Positions 39,029 to 49,649 of a DNA stretch of 64,000 bases are shown one piece after another. Numbering within the stretch: the stretch's first letter is position 1; each line of letters starts with the position of its first letter. This DNA comes from Myxacorys almedinensis A (GTDB lineage: Bacteria; Cyanobacteriota; Cyanobacteriia; Leptolyngbyales; Leptolyngbyaceae): positions 186,001 through 250,000 of the forward strand of contig NZ_WVIE01000001.1 of the NCBI RefSeq assembly GCF_010091945.1. The letters run 5' to 3'. Under the pieces are notes generated by a model. That model did not search any database. It saw nothing but the letters and a program-made list of their open reading frames with translations, and was not told the DNA's origin. Both the position numbers and the translations under genes were made by a program.

Positions 39029-41755
39029 ATGAAGATTCTGAAGATTCTGACATTACGTGGTCCCAATTATTGGAGCATCCGCCGTCCCAAGCTAGTTGTG
39101 ATGCGCCTCGACCTAGAAACGCTGGCAGAAACACCGTCGAACGAGATTCCTGGTTTCTACGAGGGATTGGTTCACACGCTGCCCTCTCTGGTTGAGCATT
39201 TCTGCTCTCCTGGATGCCGTGGGGGGTTTTTAAGCCGGGTACAGGAAGGCACGATGATGGGGCACATCATTGAGCATGTCGCCTTAGAACTGCAAGAACT
39301 TGCGGGCATGGAAGTTGGCTTTGGGCGAACGCGCGAAACTGCCGAACCGGGTGTATATCAGGTGGTGATTGAGTACCAAAATGAGCAGGCAGGGCGCTAT
39401 GCGGCACGGGCAGCCGTGCGGATTTGCCAAAGCATTATTGAGCAAGGGGCTTACCCATCGCTAGAGCTAGCTCAAGATTTAAGCGATCTGCGCGATCTGG
39501 CTGGCGATGCTGCCTTGGGACCGAGTACTGAAGCGTTGGTCAAAGAAGCTGAGGCAAGAGATATCCCCTGGATGGAAGTCAGCGCTCGTGCCATGATTCA
39601 GTTAGGCTATGGTGCTCACCAAAAGCGGATTCAGGCCACTCTGAGCGGCTACACTAGCATCTTGGGGGTTGAACTTGCCTCCGATAAAGAAGGGACAAAA
39701 CAAGTGCTGCGCGCGGCGGGGGTTCCGGTTCCTCGTGGCACGGTGGTGAGCTATTTAGATGAGTTGGAAGATGCGATCGCAGATGTGGGCGGCTATCCCA
39801 TCGTGATCAAACCGCTAAACGGCAACCACGGACGCGGCATCACTATTAATATCACTCATTGGAAACAGGCAGAAGCAGGATACGATGCGGCAAAGGCGGT
39901 TTCCAAATCGGTGATTGTCGAGCGATTTTATCAGGGGCGTGATCACCGGGTTCTTGTGGTCAATGGCAAAGTGGTTGCCGTTGCCGAACGGGTTCCGGCG
40001 CACGTGGTCGGAGATGGACGCTCAACGATCGCCGCCCTGATCGAGGAGACCAACCGCGATCCGCGTCGCGGCACCGGACACGACAATGTGTTGACCAAAC
40101 TTGAAGTCGATCGCACCTCGTGGCAGTTGCTCGACCAAAAAGGCTACACGTTAGAGACGGTGCTAGAGCCAGATGAAGTGTTTTACCTGCGCTCAACTGC
40201 AAATTTGAGTACCGGCGGGATTGCCATCGATCGCACCGATGACATTCACCCTGAAAATGCCTGGTTGGCTCAACGAGTGGTCAAAATCATCGGATTGGAT
40301 ATTGCCGGGATCGATATTGTTACCTCCGATATTTCAAAGCCTCTGCGCGATGTCGATGCGGTGATTGTCGAGGTCAACGCTGCGCCAGGGTTTCGGATGC
40401 ACGTTTGCCCCAGCGAAGGCATTCCCCGCAACGTGGCAGAACCCGTGATCGATATGCTGTTTCCCCCCGGAACTCCCGGTCGGGTGCCCATTATTGCCAT
40501 TACCGGCACCAACGGTAAAACTACGACGACGCGCCTGATTGCCCACATTTTCAAGCAAACCAACCAGATTGTTGGCTACACCACTACTGATGGAACCTAC
40601 ATTGGCGAGTACCTGGTTGAGCCGGGCGACAATACAGGACCTCAAAGCGCTCAACTGATTTTGCAAGATCCAACCGTTGAAGTTGCCGTTTTAGAAAGTG
40701 CGAGAGGTGGAATCTTGCGATCGGGCTTGGCGTTCACTCAGTGCGATGTGGGCGTGGTGCTCAACGTCGCTGCCGACCACCTGGGCTTGGGAGACATCAA
40801 CACGATCGAGGCAATGGCACAAGTCAAAGGCGTTATTGCAGAAGCTACCATGTCAAATGGCTATGCGGTGTTAAACGCTGACGATCCATTAGTTTCGGCA
40901 ATGGCAGAGCGCACCTCGGCTCAGATCGCTTATTTTTCTATGAACCCTGAGAACGAGTTGATTCGCACCCACACCCAGCGCGGCGGCTTGGCGGCAGTCT
41001 ATGAGCACGGCTATTTGTCGATTCTTAAAGGCGATTGGACGCTGCGGATTGAGCAAGCAGTGAATGTGCCGTTGACCCTGGGTGGGCGCGCCCCGTTTAT
41101 GATTGCCAATGCCCTTGCAGCCAGCTTAGCGGCGTTTGCTCAAGGCGTTCGGATCGAAGATATTCGCTCAGCGCTGGCGACGTTTCAAGCCTCCACCAAA
41201 CAGACCCCTGGGCGAATGAATCTGTTCAATCTGGGCAGTTTCCATGCCCTGGTTGATTATGCTCACAATGTCCACAGCTATGAAGCGCTCGGTGGGTTTG
41301 TGCAAAATTGGACAACGGGCGAACGAATCGGCGTGGTTGGAAGCCCAGGCGATCGGCGAAATGAAGACCTGGTGATGCTCGGCAAGCTTTCTGCCGGAAT
41401 CTTTGATCGCATCATTGTCAAAGAAGATAATGACACGCGGGGGCGCGATCGCGGGGATGCTGCCAATTGGATTCAACTCGGCATCACTCAGGCAAAGCCC
41501 GATGCTCGGTGCGAGGTTGTTTTGGATGAAGCCACTGCCGTACGCGCTGCCTTAGATGATGCGCCGCCTGGAAGTCTTGTTGTGATTTTGCCAGAAAGCG
41601 TTAATCGCGCTATCCAACTGATTGAGGAGCGCCATCCGATTCAGGTGATCGCCCCCGCCAAGTCGAGTGATGCAGCCGAATCAGGCGCGATCGTGCCCAC
41701 TTCCAAATCGACAATCGATTCTAAAGAAACCGTTTCAACCCCCTCAGGCGTCTAA
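39029..41755 (+). CDS. cphA: Cyanophycin synthetase
   Basis: MKILKILTLRGPNYWSIRRPKL, ATP-grasp region KPLNGNHGRGI, Mur-ligase-like ITGTNGKTTTTRLIAHI; 908 aa. Confidence 0.97.
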   Translation: MKILKILTLRGPNYWSIRRPKLVVMRLDLETLAETPSNEIPGFYEGLVHTLPSLVEHFCSPGCRGGFLSRVQEGTMMGHIIEHVALELQELAGMEVGFGRTRETAEPGVYQVVIEYQNEQAGRYAARAAVRICQSIIEQGAYPSLELAQDLSDLRDLAGDAALGPSTEALVKEAEARDIPWMEVSARAMIQLGYGAHQKRIQATLSGYTSILGVELASDKEGTKQVLRAAGVPVPRGTVVSYLDELEDAIADVGGYPIVIKPLNGNHGRGITINITHWKQAEAGYDAAKAVSKSVIVERFYQGRDHRVLVVNGKVVAVAERVPAHVVGDGRSTIAALIEETNRDPRRGTGHDNVLTKLEVDRTSWQLLDQKGYTLETVLEPDEVFYLRSTANLSTGGIAIDRTDDIHPENAWLAQRVVKIIGLDIAGIDIVTSDISKPLRDVDAVIVEVNAAPGFRMHVCPSEGIPRNVAEPVIDMLFPPGTPGRVPIIAITGTNGKTTTTRLIAHIFKQTNQIVGYTTTDGTYIGEYLVEPGDNTGPQSAQLILQDPTVEVAVLESARGGILRSGLAFTQCDVGVVLNVAADHLGLGDINTIEAMAQVKGVIAEATMSNGYAVLNADDPLVSAMAERTSAQIAYFSMNPENELIRTHTQRGGLAAVYEHGYLSILKGDWTLRIEQAVNVPLTLGGRAPFMIANALAASLAAFAQGVRIEDIRSALATFQASTKQTPGRMNLFNLGSFHALVDYAHNVHSYEALGGFVQNWTTGERIGVVGSPGDRRNEDLVMLGKLSAGIFDRIIVKEDNDTRGRDRGDAANWIQLGITQAKPDARCEVVLDEATAVRAALDDAPPGSLVVILPESVNRAIQLIEERHPIQVIAPAKSSDAAESGAIVPTSKSTIDSKETVSTPSGV

Positions 41756-41772
41756 CCCACATCCAATCGTTG

Positions 41773-41814
41773 AACGGATGGATATTCTCATGGGTGTGGA
41801 ACATCCATCCGTTT
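41773..41814 (+). terminator. Rho-independent-like terminator after cphA
   Basis: aacggatggat ... atccatccgtttt, 11 bp stem. Confidence 0.7.
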
Positions 41815-41867
41815 TACAGCTTTATGATTAAATTTCATCTCATTAGGGATCGGCGTTGATCGACATG

Positions 41868-42047
41868 TTATGGATCGGCGTCAAGGTCATCCTCATTCGG
41901 CTCTTTCTCCGACTGCGTGATGCCCTCCTTAAAGCCCCGCAACGTCTTGCCAAACGTGCCGCCCAGTTCGGGAATCTTCTTTGGACCAAAAATTAGCATC
42001 GCCACAACCCCCACGATCACAACCTCAGTCCAGCCCAGGTTAAACAT
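41868..42047 (-). CDS. tatA: TatA/E-family twin-arginine translocase subunit (59 aa), not in the ORF track
   Basis: Manual translation: MFNLGWTEVVIVGVVAMLIFGPKKIPELGGTFGKTLRGFKEGITQSEKEPNEDDLDADP. Classic FGPKKIPELG hinge. Confidence 0.92.
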   Translation of the reverse strand: MFNLGWTEVVIVGVVAMLIFGPKKIPELGGTFGKTLRGFKEGITQSEKEPNEDDLDADP

Positions 42048-42100
42048 ATGCGTCTCCGGTTAGTCGTCTTTATTCTAGACGGTCTAAGGGGCTGAGCAGG

Positions 42101-43510
42101 CTATCCGCGTTCAATCGGCATATCTAGCCACTCACTCAACTCGTGGGCAATCCATTCTAGTTCTGCTTCGGTGGCGATGCCAATGCCCCCATGCCTTCCG
42201 GTAAGCTGATACTCCCGGCGATTCGTCCGAATTTCTAGCGAGGCGGGCTTGTGGATGCGATCGCCATCCGAATCTTTCACAAAATGCTTCGGAACATAGA
42301 CGAGTTTGTAAATATTTTGACGCTGATCATCGCGGGGGCGCGAGCATTTCAAGCCAAACATTTCCCATGTTAGCGAAATGTTATGTTGGTCGATCCGCAG
42401 ACGCACCGAGCCAAATACCGGAAACAAAGCGCTCAGTGCCATGGCGATCCCGGCACTCCAGAACGGCAGCGAAAACAGGAGAAACGGAATATTGATTGGA
42501 AAGGGAATAAAGAAGGCAGAAAGCGTCCAGAAAAAGATGAAGGAATTCCATGCGATCGCAAAGGGTGCCAAGAACACGCTTGCCCACTGAAATCCGTTCG
42601 GCAAAATCACAACCTCAATGGCTTGATTGAGCTTACTAATCCGAACTCTGCTGCCTGCGGGTTGGTGAGGTATGACCTTGGCGTGGTGCCCGTCTGACGC
42701 GATCGGGACTGGAGGAGTATGCAATGCCTTGAGCGCCGCTTCTGCTGTGGAAAATCGCTTTTTCAAACTCGGTTCGGTCATCTGCCTTAGCCAAGCCACA
42801 AAACTAGGACTGAGGTTGACCAACGATTCAAATTCAATTCGCAAGTCATCTTGGGGCAAATCTGCCGGGTGTTGACCGGTGACAAGACAGATCAGCGTTG
42901 CGCCCAAGCTGTATATATCAGAGGCAGCCCCGACCCGTCCGCCAAATTGCTCTGGCGGCATATATCCGTAAGTTCCGACGATCGTTCTAGTACCAATATC
43001 TTTGGCAACGCAAGTTTGCACCGAGCCAAAATCAACGAGATACACTTGACCGGGGCTAGTTCCAGAACGATCGCCGAGCAAAATATTACTCGGTTTGAGA
43101 TCGCGATGAATCACAGACGGCTGACGTTGGTGCAAATACGTCAAAATTTCTAGCAGATTGTGAGCTAGCTGCTTGATGTCGGCTTCGCTAAAGGTGCGCC
43201 CTGCTTGCAGATGTTGTTCTAAAGATGGGGCATCGATGTAGGTTTGCGCGATCGCAAAGCCCTTACGGGCTGGTTCGTCTACCTCAAAATAATCAAGATA
43301 CTGGGGAATCGCTGGATGAGACAGTTCTTGCAGGGTGGCTGCTTCTCGCTCAAACAGCTTGAGATCGTCCCATTCAAACTCATTTCCGAAACTGAGCAGC
43401 TTGATCACAACTAGATTTTGAGTCTGCGAATCTCTGGCGAGAAAGGTTTGTCGTCCCGCCTTTTTACCTAGTTGTCGTTCGAGCTTGTAACGATTTGCCA
43501 GAAGATACAT
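42101..43510 (-). CDS. Ser/Thr protein kinase with C-terminal membrane region
   Basis: VIHRDLKPSNILLG, DFGSVQT, GTYGYMPPEQFGG; two hydrophobic segments near the C-terminus. Confidence 0.9.
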   Translation of the reverse strand: MYLLANRYKLERQLGKKAGRQTFLARDSQTQNLVVIKLLSFGNEFEWDDLKLFEREAATLQELSHPAIPQYLDYFEVDEPARKGFAIAQTYIDAPSLEQHLQAGRTFSEADIKQLAHNLLEILTYLHQRQPSVIHRDLKPSNILLGDRSGTSPGQVYLVDFGSVQTCVAKDIGTRTIVGTYGYMPPEQFGGRVGAASDIYSLGATLICLVTGQHPADLPQDDLRIEFESLVNLSPSFVAWLRQMTEPSLKKRFSTAEAALKALHTPPVPIASDGHHAKVIPHQPAGSRVRISKLNQAIEVVILPNGFQWASVFLAPFAIAWNSFIFFWTLSAFFIPFPINIPFLLFSLPFWSAGIAMALSALFPVFGSVRLRIDQHNISLTWEMFGLKCSRPRDDQRQNIYKLVYVPKHFVKDSDGDRIHKPASLEIRTNRREYQLTGRHGGIGIATEAELEWIAHELSEWLDMPIERG

Positions 43511-43566
43511 TTGCCAGAAGATACACTATGTGTGATTCCGAACCTTGAAGCGGAATTATTTCTAGT

Positions 43567-44415
43567 TTAGAATCTCCTCACTTGGGCTGCATCTAATGCT
43601 TGCAGCGCTTGCATTGCCGTTCCTAAGCGTTTTTCTAAACTTGTTTCCGTCATCCACTTGAGCCAATCGGCAAAGGCGGGGCTGAGATCTATCAACTGCT
43701 CAAACTCAAAGCGGTTGCCCTTTCGGGGGAGTTGGGAGGGGTGTTTGCCCGTCACGATCGCAATGATAGTTAGCCCCAAACTGTATAAATCGGACGCGGT
43801 GAGAGCCCGTCCACTCCACTGTTCGGGCGGTGTGTAATCGTGCGTGCCTACTAGCGTAAAGGCAGTTCCGCTGCCATCGTGTTTGTTAAACAGGGTTTTG
43901 ACGGAGCCAAAATCAACCAAATGAGTTTTTTTCTCAGCAAGAATAATGCTGTTTGGTTTGATGTCGCGATGCACGATCGACGGATTACGGCTCTGCAAGT
44001 AAATCAAAATATATAAAATCGACTTGGCGATTTGCTTGGCTTCTGCCTCGGTAAAGGTTCGTTTGACTTTAAAGCATTCTTCGAGAGAGCGCCCCTTCAC
44101 ATAGGTTTGCACCAATGCCAAGGCTTGCCCAGTAGGAAGATTTTGCTGAAAGTACCCCAAATAGTTGGGAATCGATGGATGGGAGAGCGATTTGAGAATT
44201 TCTGCTTCTCGCTCAAACAATTTCAAATCATCGGGTCGCATGTTCTCATCGGTGCACAAGAGTTTGATGACGACCCGTTCTCCAGCGTGGACATCTTTGG
44301 CGAGCAATGTCCATCGACCGGACTGTTGTCCGAGTTCTCGTTCAATTTCGTAGCGATCGCCTAAAACTTGACCTACCATAGTTTGCTGTAGTTCACTCTT
44401 CACAGTCTGCATCAC
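43567..44415 (-). CDS. Ser/Thr protein kinase
   Basis: IVHRDIKPNSIIL, DFGSVKT, GTHDYTPPEQWSG; similar throughout to the adjacent kinase. Confidence 0.9.
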   Translation of the reverse strand: MMQTVKSELQQTMVGQVLGDRYEIERELGQQSGRWTLLAKDVHAGERVVIKLLCTDENMRPDDLKLFEREAEILKSLSHPSIPNYLGYFQQNLPTGQALALVQTYVKGRSLEECFKVKRTFTEAEAKQIAKSILYILIYLQSRNPSIVHRDIKPNSIILAEKKTHLVDFGSVKTLFNKHDGSGTAFTLVGTHDYTPPEQWSGRALTASDLYSLGLTIIAIVTGKHPSQLPRKGNRFEFEQLIDLSPAFADWLKWMTETSLEKRLGTAMQALQALDAAQVRRF

Positions 44416-44485
44416 CTTCGTTTGGGATTAACCTCGAACTGATATTCTGAAAAAGCGAGACCATGCCATAATTCCGTTCCTCACT

Positions 44486-45232
44486 GTGTGTACTATGTCT
44501 TCCCGTTCTGCACCCTCGATTCGTGAACAGCAGCATCCCTTAATCCGAAATTTAGCAAACACCATCGAATCTACATGGCAGCGTCATCTAGATCTGTCTC
44601 CTTACAGGTTGCCAGAGGATTTGGGGTATGTCGAAGGACGGATGGAGGGCGAAAGGTTGGTGATTGAAAACGTCTGTTATCAGGCTCCTCAGTTTCGCAA
44701 ACTTCATCTGGAGCTTGCCAAGGTTGGAACGATGCTAGACATTTTGCATTGCGTGATGTTTCCCCGCCCGGAGTATGGGCTGCCGATGTTTGGCACAGAT
44801 CTTGTGGGTGGGCGCGGACAGGTGATCAGTATGGCGATCGTGGATCTTTCTCCGACCGATGCGGTGCGATCGCTGCCCGTCGAATATCAAGCGAGTCTAA
44901 AGGCGCTGCCAGCCGTAGAATTTTCTCAACAGCGCCCGGTGCCAGAGTGGGGCGATATTTTCTCTAGTTTCTGTCTGTTGGTGCGTCCGACCAGCCCAGA
45001 GGAGGAATCGGCGTTTTTGGCGCGGGTTGCCGATTATTTGGAGGTACATTGTCAACGCGCGATCGCCACTCTGCCAACACCGGAACGGCGGGATGAAATT
45101 CTCGCTGGGCAGCGCTATTACTGCGCTCAGCAGCAGCAAAATGACAAAACTCGCCGGGTGCTAGAGAAGGCGTTTGGTGAGGTGTGGGCAGAGCGCTATC
45201 TGACGACCGTTTTGTTTGATGTGGCGGAATAA
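44486..45232 (+). CDS. pcyA: Phycocyanobilin:ferredoxin oxidoreductase
   Basis: [60 protein letters not shown]. Confidence 0.95.
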   Translation: MCTMSSRSAPSIREQQHPLIRNLANTIESTWQRHLDLSPYRLPEDLGYVEGRMEGERLVIENVCYQAPQFRKLHLELAKVGTMLDILHCVMFPRPEYGLPMFGTDLVGGRGQVISMAIVDLSPTDAVRSLPVEYQASLKALPAVEFSQQRPVPEWGDIFSSFCLLVRPTSPEEESAFLARVADYLEVHCQRAIATLPTPERRDEILAGQRYYCAQQQQNDKTRRVLEKAFGEVWAERYLTTVLFDVAE

Positions 45233-45371
45233 TCTGAATGGAGATGCAGACGGATTTTTAGGAGGGGTTGCTCTGGAAATTTGCGATGGACAAACACAAT
45301 TGCCCCGTGTCAATCCATCCTACACTCCAGGGCATTCTGAGAGCACCATCTTAGCGTTGCCCAGAGTTTCT

Positions 45372-45845
45372 ATGCCGCACGTTACTTCATCTTGGCACTT
45401 CGATCCGCAAGAAACCTACGTTCCGGTCTCCCACGAAGGCGCGATCGTGGGCTTTTGCAAACTCAACTACGCCAAGCACATCACCCATCAACTCAACCAA
45501 CTAGAGCGGGTGCAAAAAGCATTACACCAAGCCTGTTACGAACTGACTGCCCGGACAGGCGGTAGCCCAGAGCGAGTTGATGAAATGGTGCAACGCTACC
45601 TTGATACTGCCAACCGTCCCCTAGCCGGAACGGCAATGATCGCCGCGATGTTGAGAGAGCGGCAGCAAGATCTTGACCTCAACCCCGATGAGTTTGCGAA
45701 ATTCTGCGATTCGTATCGGCTTTCAATTCCCGAACTGCGGGCAATTTACGACGGGGACGAAATCGAGAGCTATCAGCTTGCGCCGTTGGCACGCATTTTG
45801 GGAACGACGATCGATCATGTGATTGCCGCATGGAAAGGCGAGTAA
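45372..45845 (+). CDS. Conserved hypothetical protein
   Basis: ORF with ATG at 45372 (longer ORF starts TTG 45216); coding-like composition. Confidence 0.6.
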   Translation: MPHVTSSWHFDPQETYVPVSHEGAIVGFCKLNYAKHITHQLNQLERVQKALHQACYELTARTGGSPERVDEMVQRYLDTANRPLAGTAMIAAMLRERQQDLDLNPDEFAKFCDSYRLSIPELRAIYDGDEIESYQLAPLARILGTTIDHVIAAWKGE

Positions 45846-45860
45846 AAGAGTGTTCCAACG

Positions 45861-46883
45861 TCAAGGCTCTTTGGAAGCGATGCTTTGTTCTGATTGCCCG
45901 ACCACTTCTCTGACCCGGTAAATCGGTCGCCCCTGGGATTCGTGATAGGTTCGCATCGAAATTTCTGCGACCAAGCCAAAGCTAAACAAATTTAACCCGG
46001 CGAGAAACAAAACAACCGCCAAAATCAGCAATGGGCGCTGACCGATGCTCGCCCCAAACCCAAACTTGAGTATGGCAAGATAGAGCGCGATCGCAGTTCC
46101 TGCCAACAGCGACACCCCACCAAACAGCCCAAACACATGCATCGGACGGGTAAGAAACGTTCGCATAAACGAGACAGTGAGCAGATCCATCACCACACGA
46201 AAGGTGCGATCGAGTCCATATTTGCTCTGACCAAAGCGCCGCGAATGATGCTTAACCGGCACTTCTGTAATTCGTGCGCCCTCGATAAACGCTAACGCAG
46301 GCAGAAAGCGATGCAACTCGCCATATAAATTCATATCCGCCACCAGTTCCGATCGGTAGACTTTGAGCGAGCAGCCATAATCGTGAAGCTGAACTCCGGT
46401 GACTTGCCCGATCAGCCAATTGGCGATCTTAGACGGAATTACCCGTGTAACAGCCGCATCCTGTCGATGTTTCCGCCAACCGCTCACTAAGTCGTAGCCC
46501 TCGTCTAATTTCTCTAGCAGCATCGGAATATCGCTCGGATCGTTCTGCAAATCTCCGTCTAGCGTAACGATCGCTTTTCCTCTGGCGTGGCTAAATCCGG
46601 CTGCCATAGCGGGAGTCTGCCCATAGTTGCGTCGCAAAATCACGGCTTTTAGATGGGGATGAGCGATCGCTTCTCGCTTTAGCAACGCATCCGACCCATC
46701 TTTAGAGCCATCATCGACACAGATAATTTCATAGCTCAAGGGGTGGGGGCTAAGACTCGTTGCGATCGCATCTAACAACATCGGAATGCTCTCTACCTCG
46801 TTATAAACCGGCACAACAATAGAGAGATCAGGCTGAAAGGTGGAGATAGGCGGCAGACTGTTTTGCAGAAGAGAGGGATTCAT
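45861..46883 (-). CDS. GT2 glycosyltransferase with two C-terminal TM segments
   Basis: SIVVPVYNEVESIPMLLDAI, ICVDDGSKDGS, TLDGDLQNDPSDIP. ATG at 46883. Confidence 0.9.
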   Translation of the reverse strand: MNPSLLQNSLPPISTFQPDLSIVVPVYNEVESIPMLLDAIATSLSPHPLSYEIICVDDGSKDGSDALLKREAIAHPHLKAVILRRNYGQTPAMAAGFSHARGKAIVTLDGDLQNDPSDIPMLLEKLDEGYDLVSGWRKHRQDAAVTRVIPSKIANWLIGQVTGVQLHDYGCSLKVYRSELVADMNLYGELHRFLPALAFIEGARITEVPVKHHSRRFGQSKYGLDRTFRVVMDLLTVSFMRTFLTRPMHVFGLFGGVSLLAGTAIALYLAILKFGFGASIGQRPLLILAVVLFLAGLNLFSFGLVAEISMRTYHESQGRPIYRVREVVGQSEQSIASKEP

Positions 46884-46953
46884 GGAGATCAGGGGCTGGC
46901 GATCGTAAAAGCAAAAACACGAGAAGAAATCTAGATTTGGATATCTTATCAAC

Positions 46954-47619
46954 CTATTTTCCCTCAGGCTGATAGCTTTCTACCACGCGACCTGCCCCGC
47001 GCCATTGAAGGTAGTAGTTTCGGCTGACGCGATCGCCATCTACAGCTAGTTCACTGATCCCGATGCCATTCAGTCCAATATCTTTTCCAGAACTGTGAAT
47101 GTAGCGGTTATCACCCAAATATAGCCCGACGTGTTTTGCTTTTTCCGGGGAGCCAAAAAAAACTAAATCTCCAGGGATTAAATCATCCTGCTTGATGGGT
47201 CTGACAAACCCTTCTTGCTGATAGGCATCTCGCGGCAACCGAATGCCCACAGAAGCAAACGCCGCTTGCATCAGCCCAGAGCAATCGTAATTGGGGGCAA
47301 CGGTTCCGCCCCAGAGGTAGTGATTGGGAACCGCCATCGCAGCGTGAGTAAACGAGATCGCGCCCCCGATGCGATCGCGGATCTCCGGTTCAGTCAAAAC
47401 CGGTGCACTATACCCCTGCTGAGATCGCTCCAAATGCTGTACATCCTTTGGGTTGAGCCAGCCCAGATAGCCATCTTCGCAGAGACGAACGTAAAGCGGG
47501 GACGGGGCTGCCAGATCCGTCACAATGGTGAGATATCTGCCAATTGCTGCTTGGGTTGCAAGCTCAGTGAGTTCTGCTGAATCGTAGAGATTTAGGGCGG
47601 CTTTGGTGAGATACTGCAT
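46954..47619 (-). CDS. C40 (NlpC/P60) peptidase with N-terminal SH3-like domain
   Basis: YLWGGTVAPNYDCSGLMQAAF, GDLVFFGSPEKAKHVGLYLGDNRYIHSSG. ATG at 47619. Confidence 0.9.
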   Translation of the reverse strand: MQYLTKAALNLYDSAELTELATQAAIGRYLTIVTDLAAPSPLYVRLCEDGYLGWLNPKDVQHLERSQQGYSAPVLTEPEIRDRIGGAISFTHAAMAVPNHYLWGGTVAPNYDCSGLMQAAFASVGIRLPRDAYQQEGFVRPIKQDDLIPGDLVFFGSPEKAKHVGLYLGDNRYIHSSGKDIGLNGIGISELAVDGDRVSRNYYLQWRGAGRVVESYQPEGK

Positions 47620-47709
47620 GGAGATAACCCAATCAAAATGACTGAAACAGGATACAGGGTATAGGTTACATGGTTTTTCCATACCTTGCCCCCCTACCCC
47701 ATTCTCGCC

Positions 47710-48645
47710 ATGACTTTCTTTCACAAAGATGCACAACTCGAACCCTTGGGCGATCGCATCCTCGACTCAACCTTTGCCCAGTTTCCCGAACTAGCCCGAA
47801 ACCAGCTTGCCCTAACGTGGATTGTGTACGATCCGCCGATTTTTGTGAACACTGGCGGCGCGATCGCACCCGAAGACTTTTGGCAGCGACCCGTGCGGGG
47901 CTATGCCTACCGAGGCGTGGAGAATGTGTATCCTGCCAGCGTGGTGAAGTTGTTTTATCTCGTAGCCGCCCACGAATGGCTTGAGCGCGGCATGATACCG
48001 CCCTCGGCAGAACTCGATCGGGCACTCCGAGACATGATTGTAGACTCTAGTAATGATGCCACAGGCTATGTGGTTGATGTGTTAACCGGAACCACTGGAG
48101 GACCTGAAATTCCGGATGCGCCGTTTGAAACGTGGAAATCTCAACGCAACATTGTGAATCGGTATTTTCAAGGCTTGGGTTGGGAAGAACTGGCAACGGT
48201 CAACATTAACCAGAAAACGTGGTGTGATGGTCCTTACGGGCGAGAACGAGCGTTCTACGGCGAGACGTTTGAGAATCGCAACCTGCTGACCACCAATGCC
48301 ACTGCACGGTTGCTGCATAGTATCATCGGGGGTGTGGCAGTTAGCCCAACGCGATCGCGCCAAATGATGGAATTAATGCAGCGATCGCTCAACCCCGCCG
48401 ATCTCCAAGCCAATCCCGAAAATCAGGTGACCGGATTTGTTGGGGCAGGCGTTCCGCCGCAGTCTGGGGTATGGTCAAAAGCCGGACTCACCAGCCAAGT
48501 CCGCCACGATGCCGCCTATATCCAACCGCCTGCTACCAACCCTTATTTACTAATCGTTTTTGTTGAGGGAAAAGCGCATAGTAATAATGAAGAAATCTTG
48601 CCATTTTTATCGCTACAAATCTTAGAAGCCATGAAACCGCTGTGA
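47710..48645 (+). CDS. Serine hydrolase of the class A beta-lactamase-like fold
   Basis: SxxK (PASVVKLFYL), SND (DSSNDATGYV) and K-A-G (VWSKAGLTSQ) motifs. Confidence 0.78.
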   Translation: MTFFHKDAQLEPLGDRILDSTFAQFPELARNQLALTWIVYDPPIFVNTGGAIAPEDFWQRPVRGYAYRGVENVYPASVVKLFYLVAAHEWLERGMIPPSAELDRALRDMIVDSSNDATGYVVDVLTGTTGGPEIPDAPFETWKSQRNIVNRYFQGLGWEELATVNINQKTWCDGPYGRERAFYGETFENRNLLTTNATARLLHSIIGGVAVSPTRSRQMMELMQRSLNPADLQANPENQVTGFVGAGVPPQSGVWSKAGLTSQVRHDAAYIQPPATNPYLLIVFVEGKAHSNNEEILPFLSLQILEAMKPL

Positions 48646-48849
48646 ATGTCTAGAAAGACAAAATAGCCATTTCTTACGCAACCTTTTATACAGTTTTAAA
48701 CTCAGTCATTTGACACAATATTTGCGTGTCCTAGAGTCAAATCACCATAACTCCCTGCCAAGTCACTTACAATGGTTTGGCAGTTTTACTGAGGATTTGA
48801 TAAATTCGGCGGTGCGATCGCAACCCTGATAGCCCCAAAATACTACCCC

Positions 48850-48879
48850 AAAGAAAAGGAGCAAATGTTACTTTGCTCC
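48850..48879 (-). terminator. Hairpin/terminator for the minus-strand VOC gene
   Basis: ggagcaaa-tgttac-tttgctcc; minus-strand readout followed by TTTTCTTT. Confidence 0.65.
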
Positions 48880-48916
48880 CACGGATCGGTTCATTAAAAA
48901 AGTAGTAGCAAACGTT

Positions 48917-49435
48917 TTAGTTGGCGACCTCTGCAAATTCAACCACGCGCCCAGCGTAATCTTTGACTAAAAAATTGAGCGGTTTCTCTCGGCGAATTTT
49001 ATGCTTTACACCCCGGGTTTGAACCCGCAGCAAGATTTGATCGAGACAATCGCGATCGAAGCAAACATGGCGATCGCGCTCTTTCTCGCCATAACTTGCT
49101 CCAGAAATCACATGCAGTTGAGTATTCTTCTTAAGCTGATACCACAACCCATCGCTGCCGCCCCGCGCCGTTGTGCTTCCCATGCTGCCAGACAGATACA
49201 TCGGGTTGAGTCCAGCCGTTCCTAACGATTGCTCGTAATTGTAGTAATAATGGAGCGGAATCTCAGCTACCGGCAAACTTAACATACCTTCATAAAACTC
49301 TCGTGCCCCCTCCACATCCGACACCATCACCGTGTGAACTTTGGGCGCGCTGGTGAGAAACAGCCACATGGCAACGGCATAGGCTCCAAGGAGCATCACC
49401 ATAATGCCTTGGGTAGAAAATAAAGTATCCATCAT
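48917..49435 (-). CDS. VOC/glyoxalase-like protein with N-terminal TM segment
   Basis: VHTVMVSDVEGAREFYEGMLSLP and C-terminal FLVKDYAGRVVEFAEV. Confidence 0.75.
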   Translation of the reverse strand: MMDTLFSTQGIMVMLLGAYAVAMWLFLTSAPKVHTVMVSDVEGAREFYEGMLSLPVAEIPLHYYYNYEQSLGTAGLNPMYLSGSMGSTTARGGSDGLWYQLKKNTQLHVISGASYGEKERDRHVCFDRDCLDQILLRVQTRGVKHKIRREKPLNFLVKDYAGRVVEFAEVAN

Positions 49436-49649
49436 AGATAATTCACTGGCGCAAAAGGCTTACAAATTTAGCTACTAGTATTGCGGAGCTATTCCATTCT
49501 AACAAGGGGAAAGGAGGAGATCCGTAAGATTTTGCGAGATCCCTGGCGCTCCATTTTGTAAAAACTAGTCTAAAAAACCTGTGCCATTTCCCACAAGTCA
49601 CTGTTATATAGTAAGTGGCATTTCCTAGTAGTTCTTCTGAGTTAAAGCT

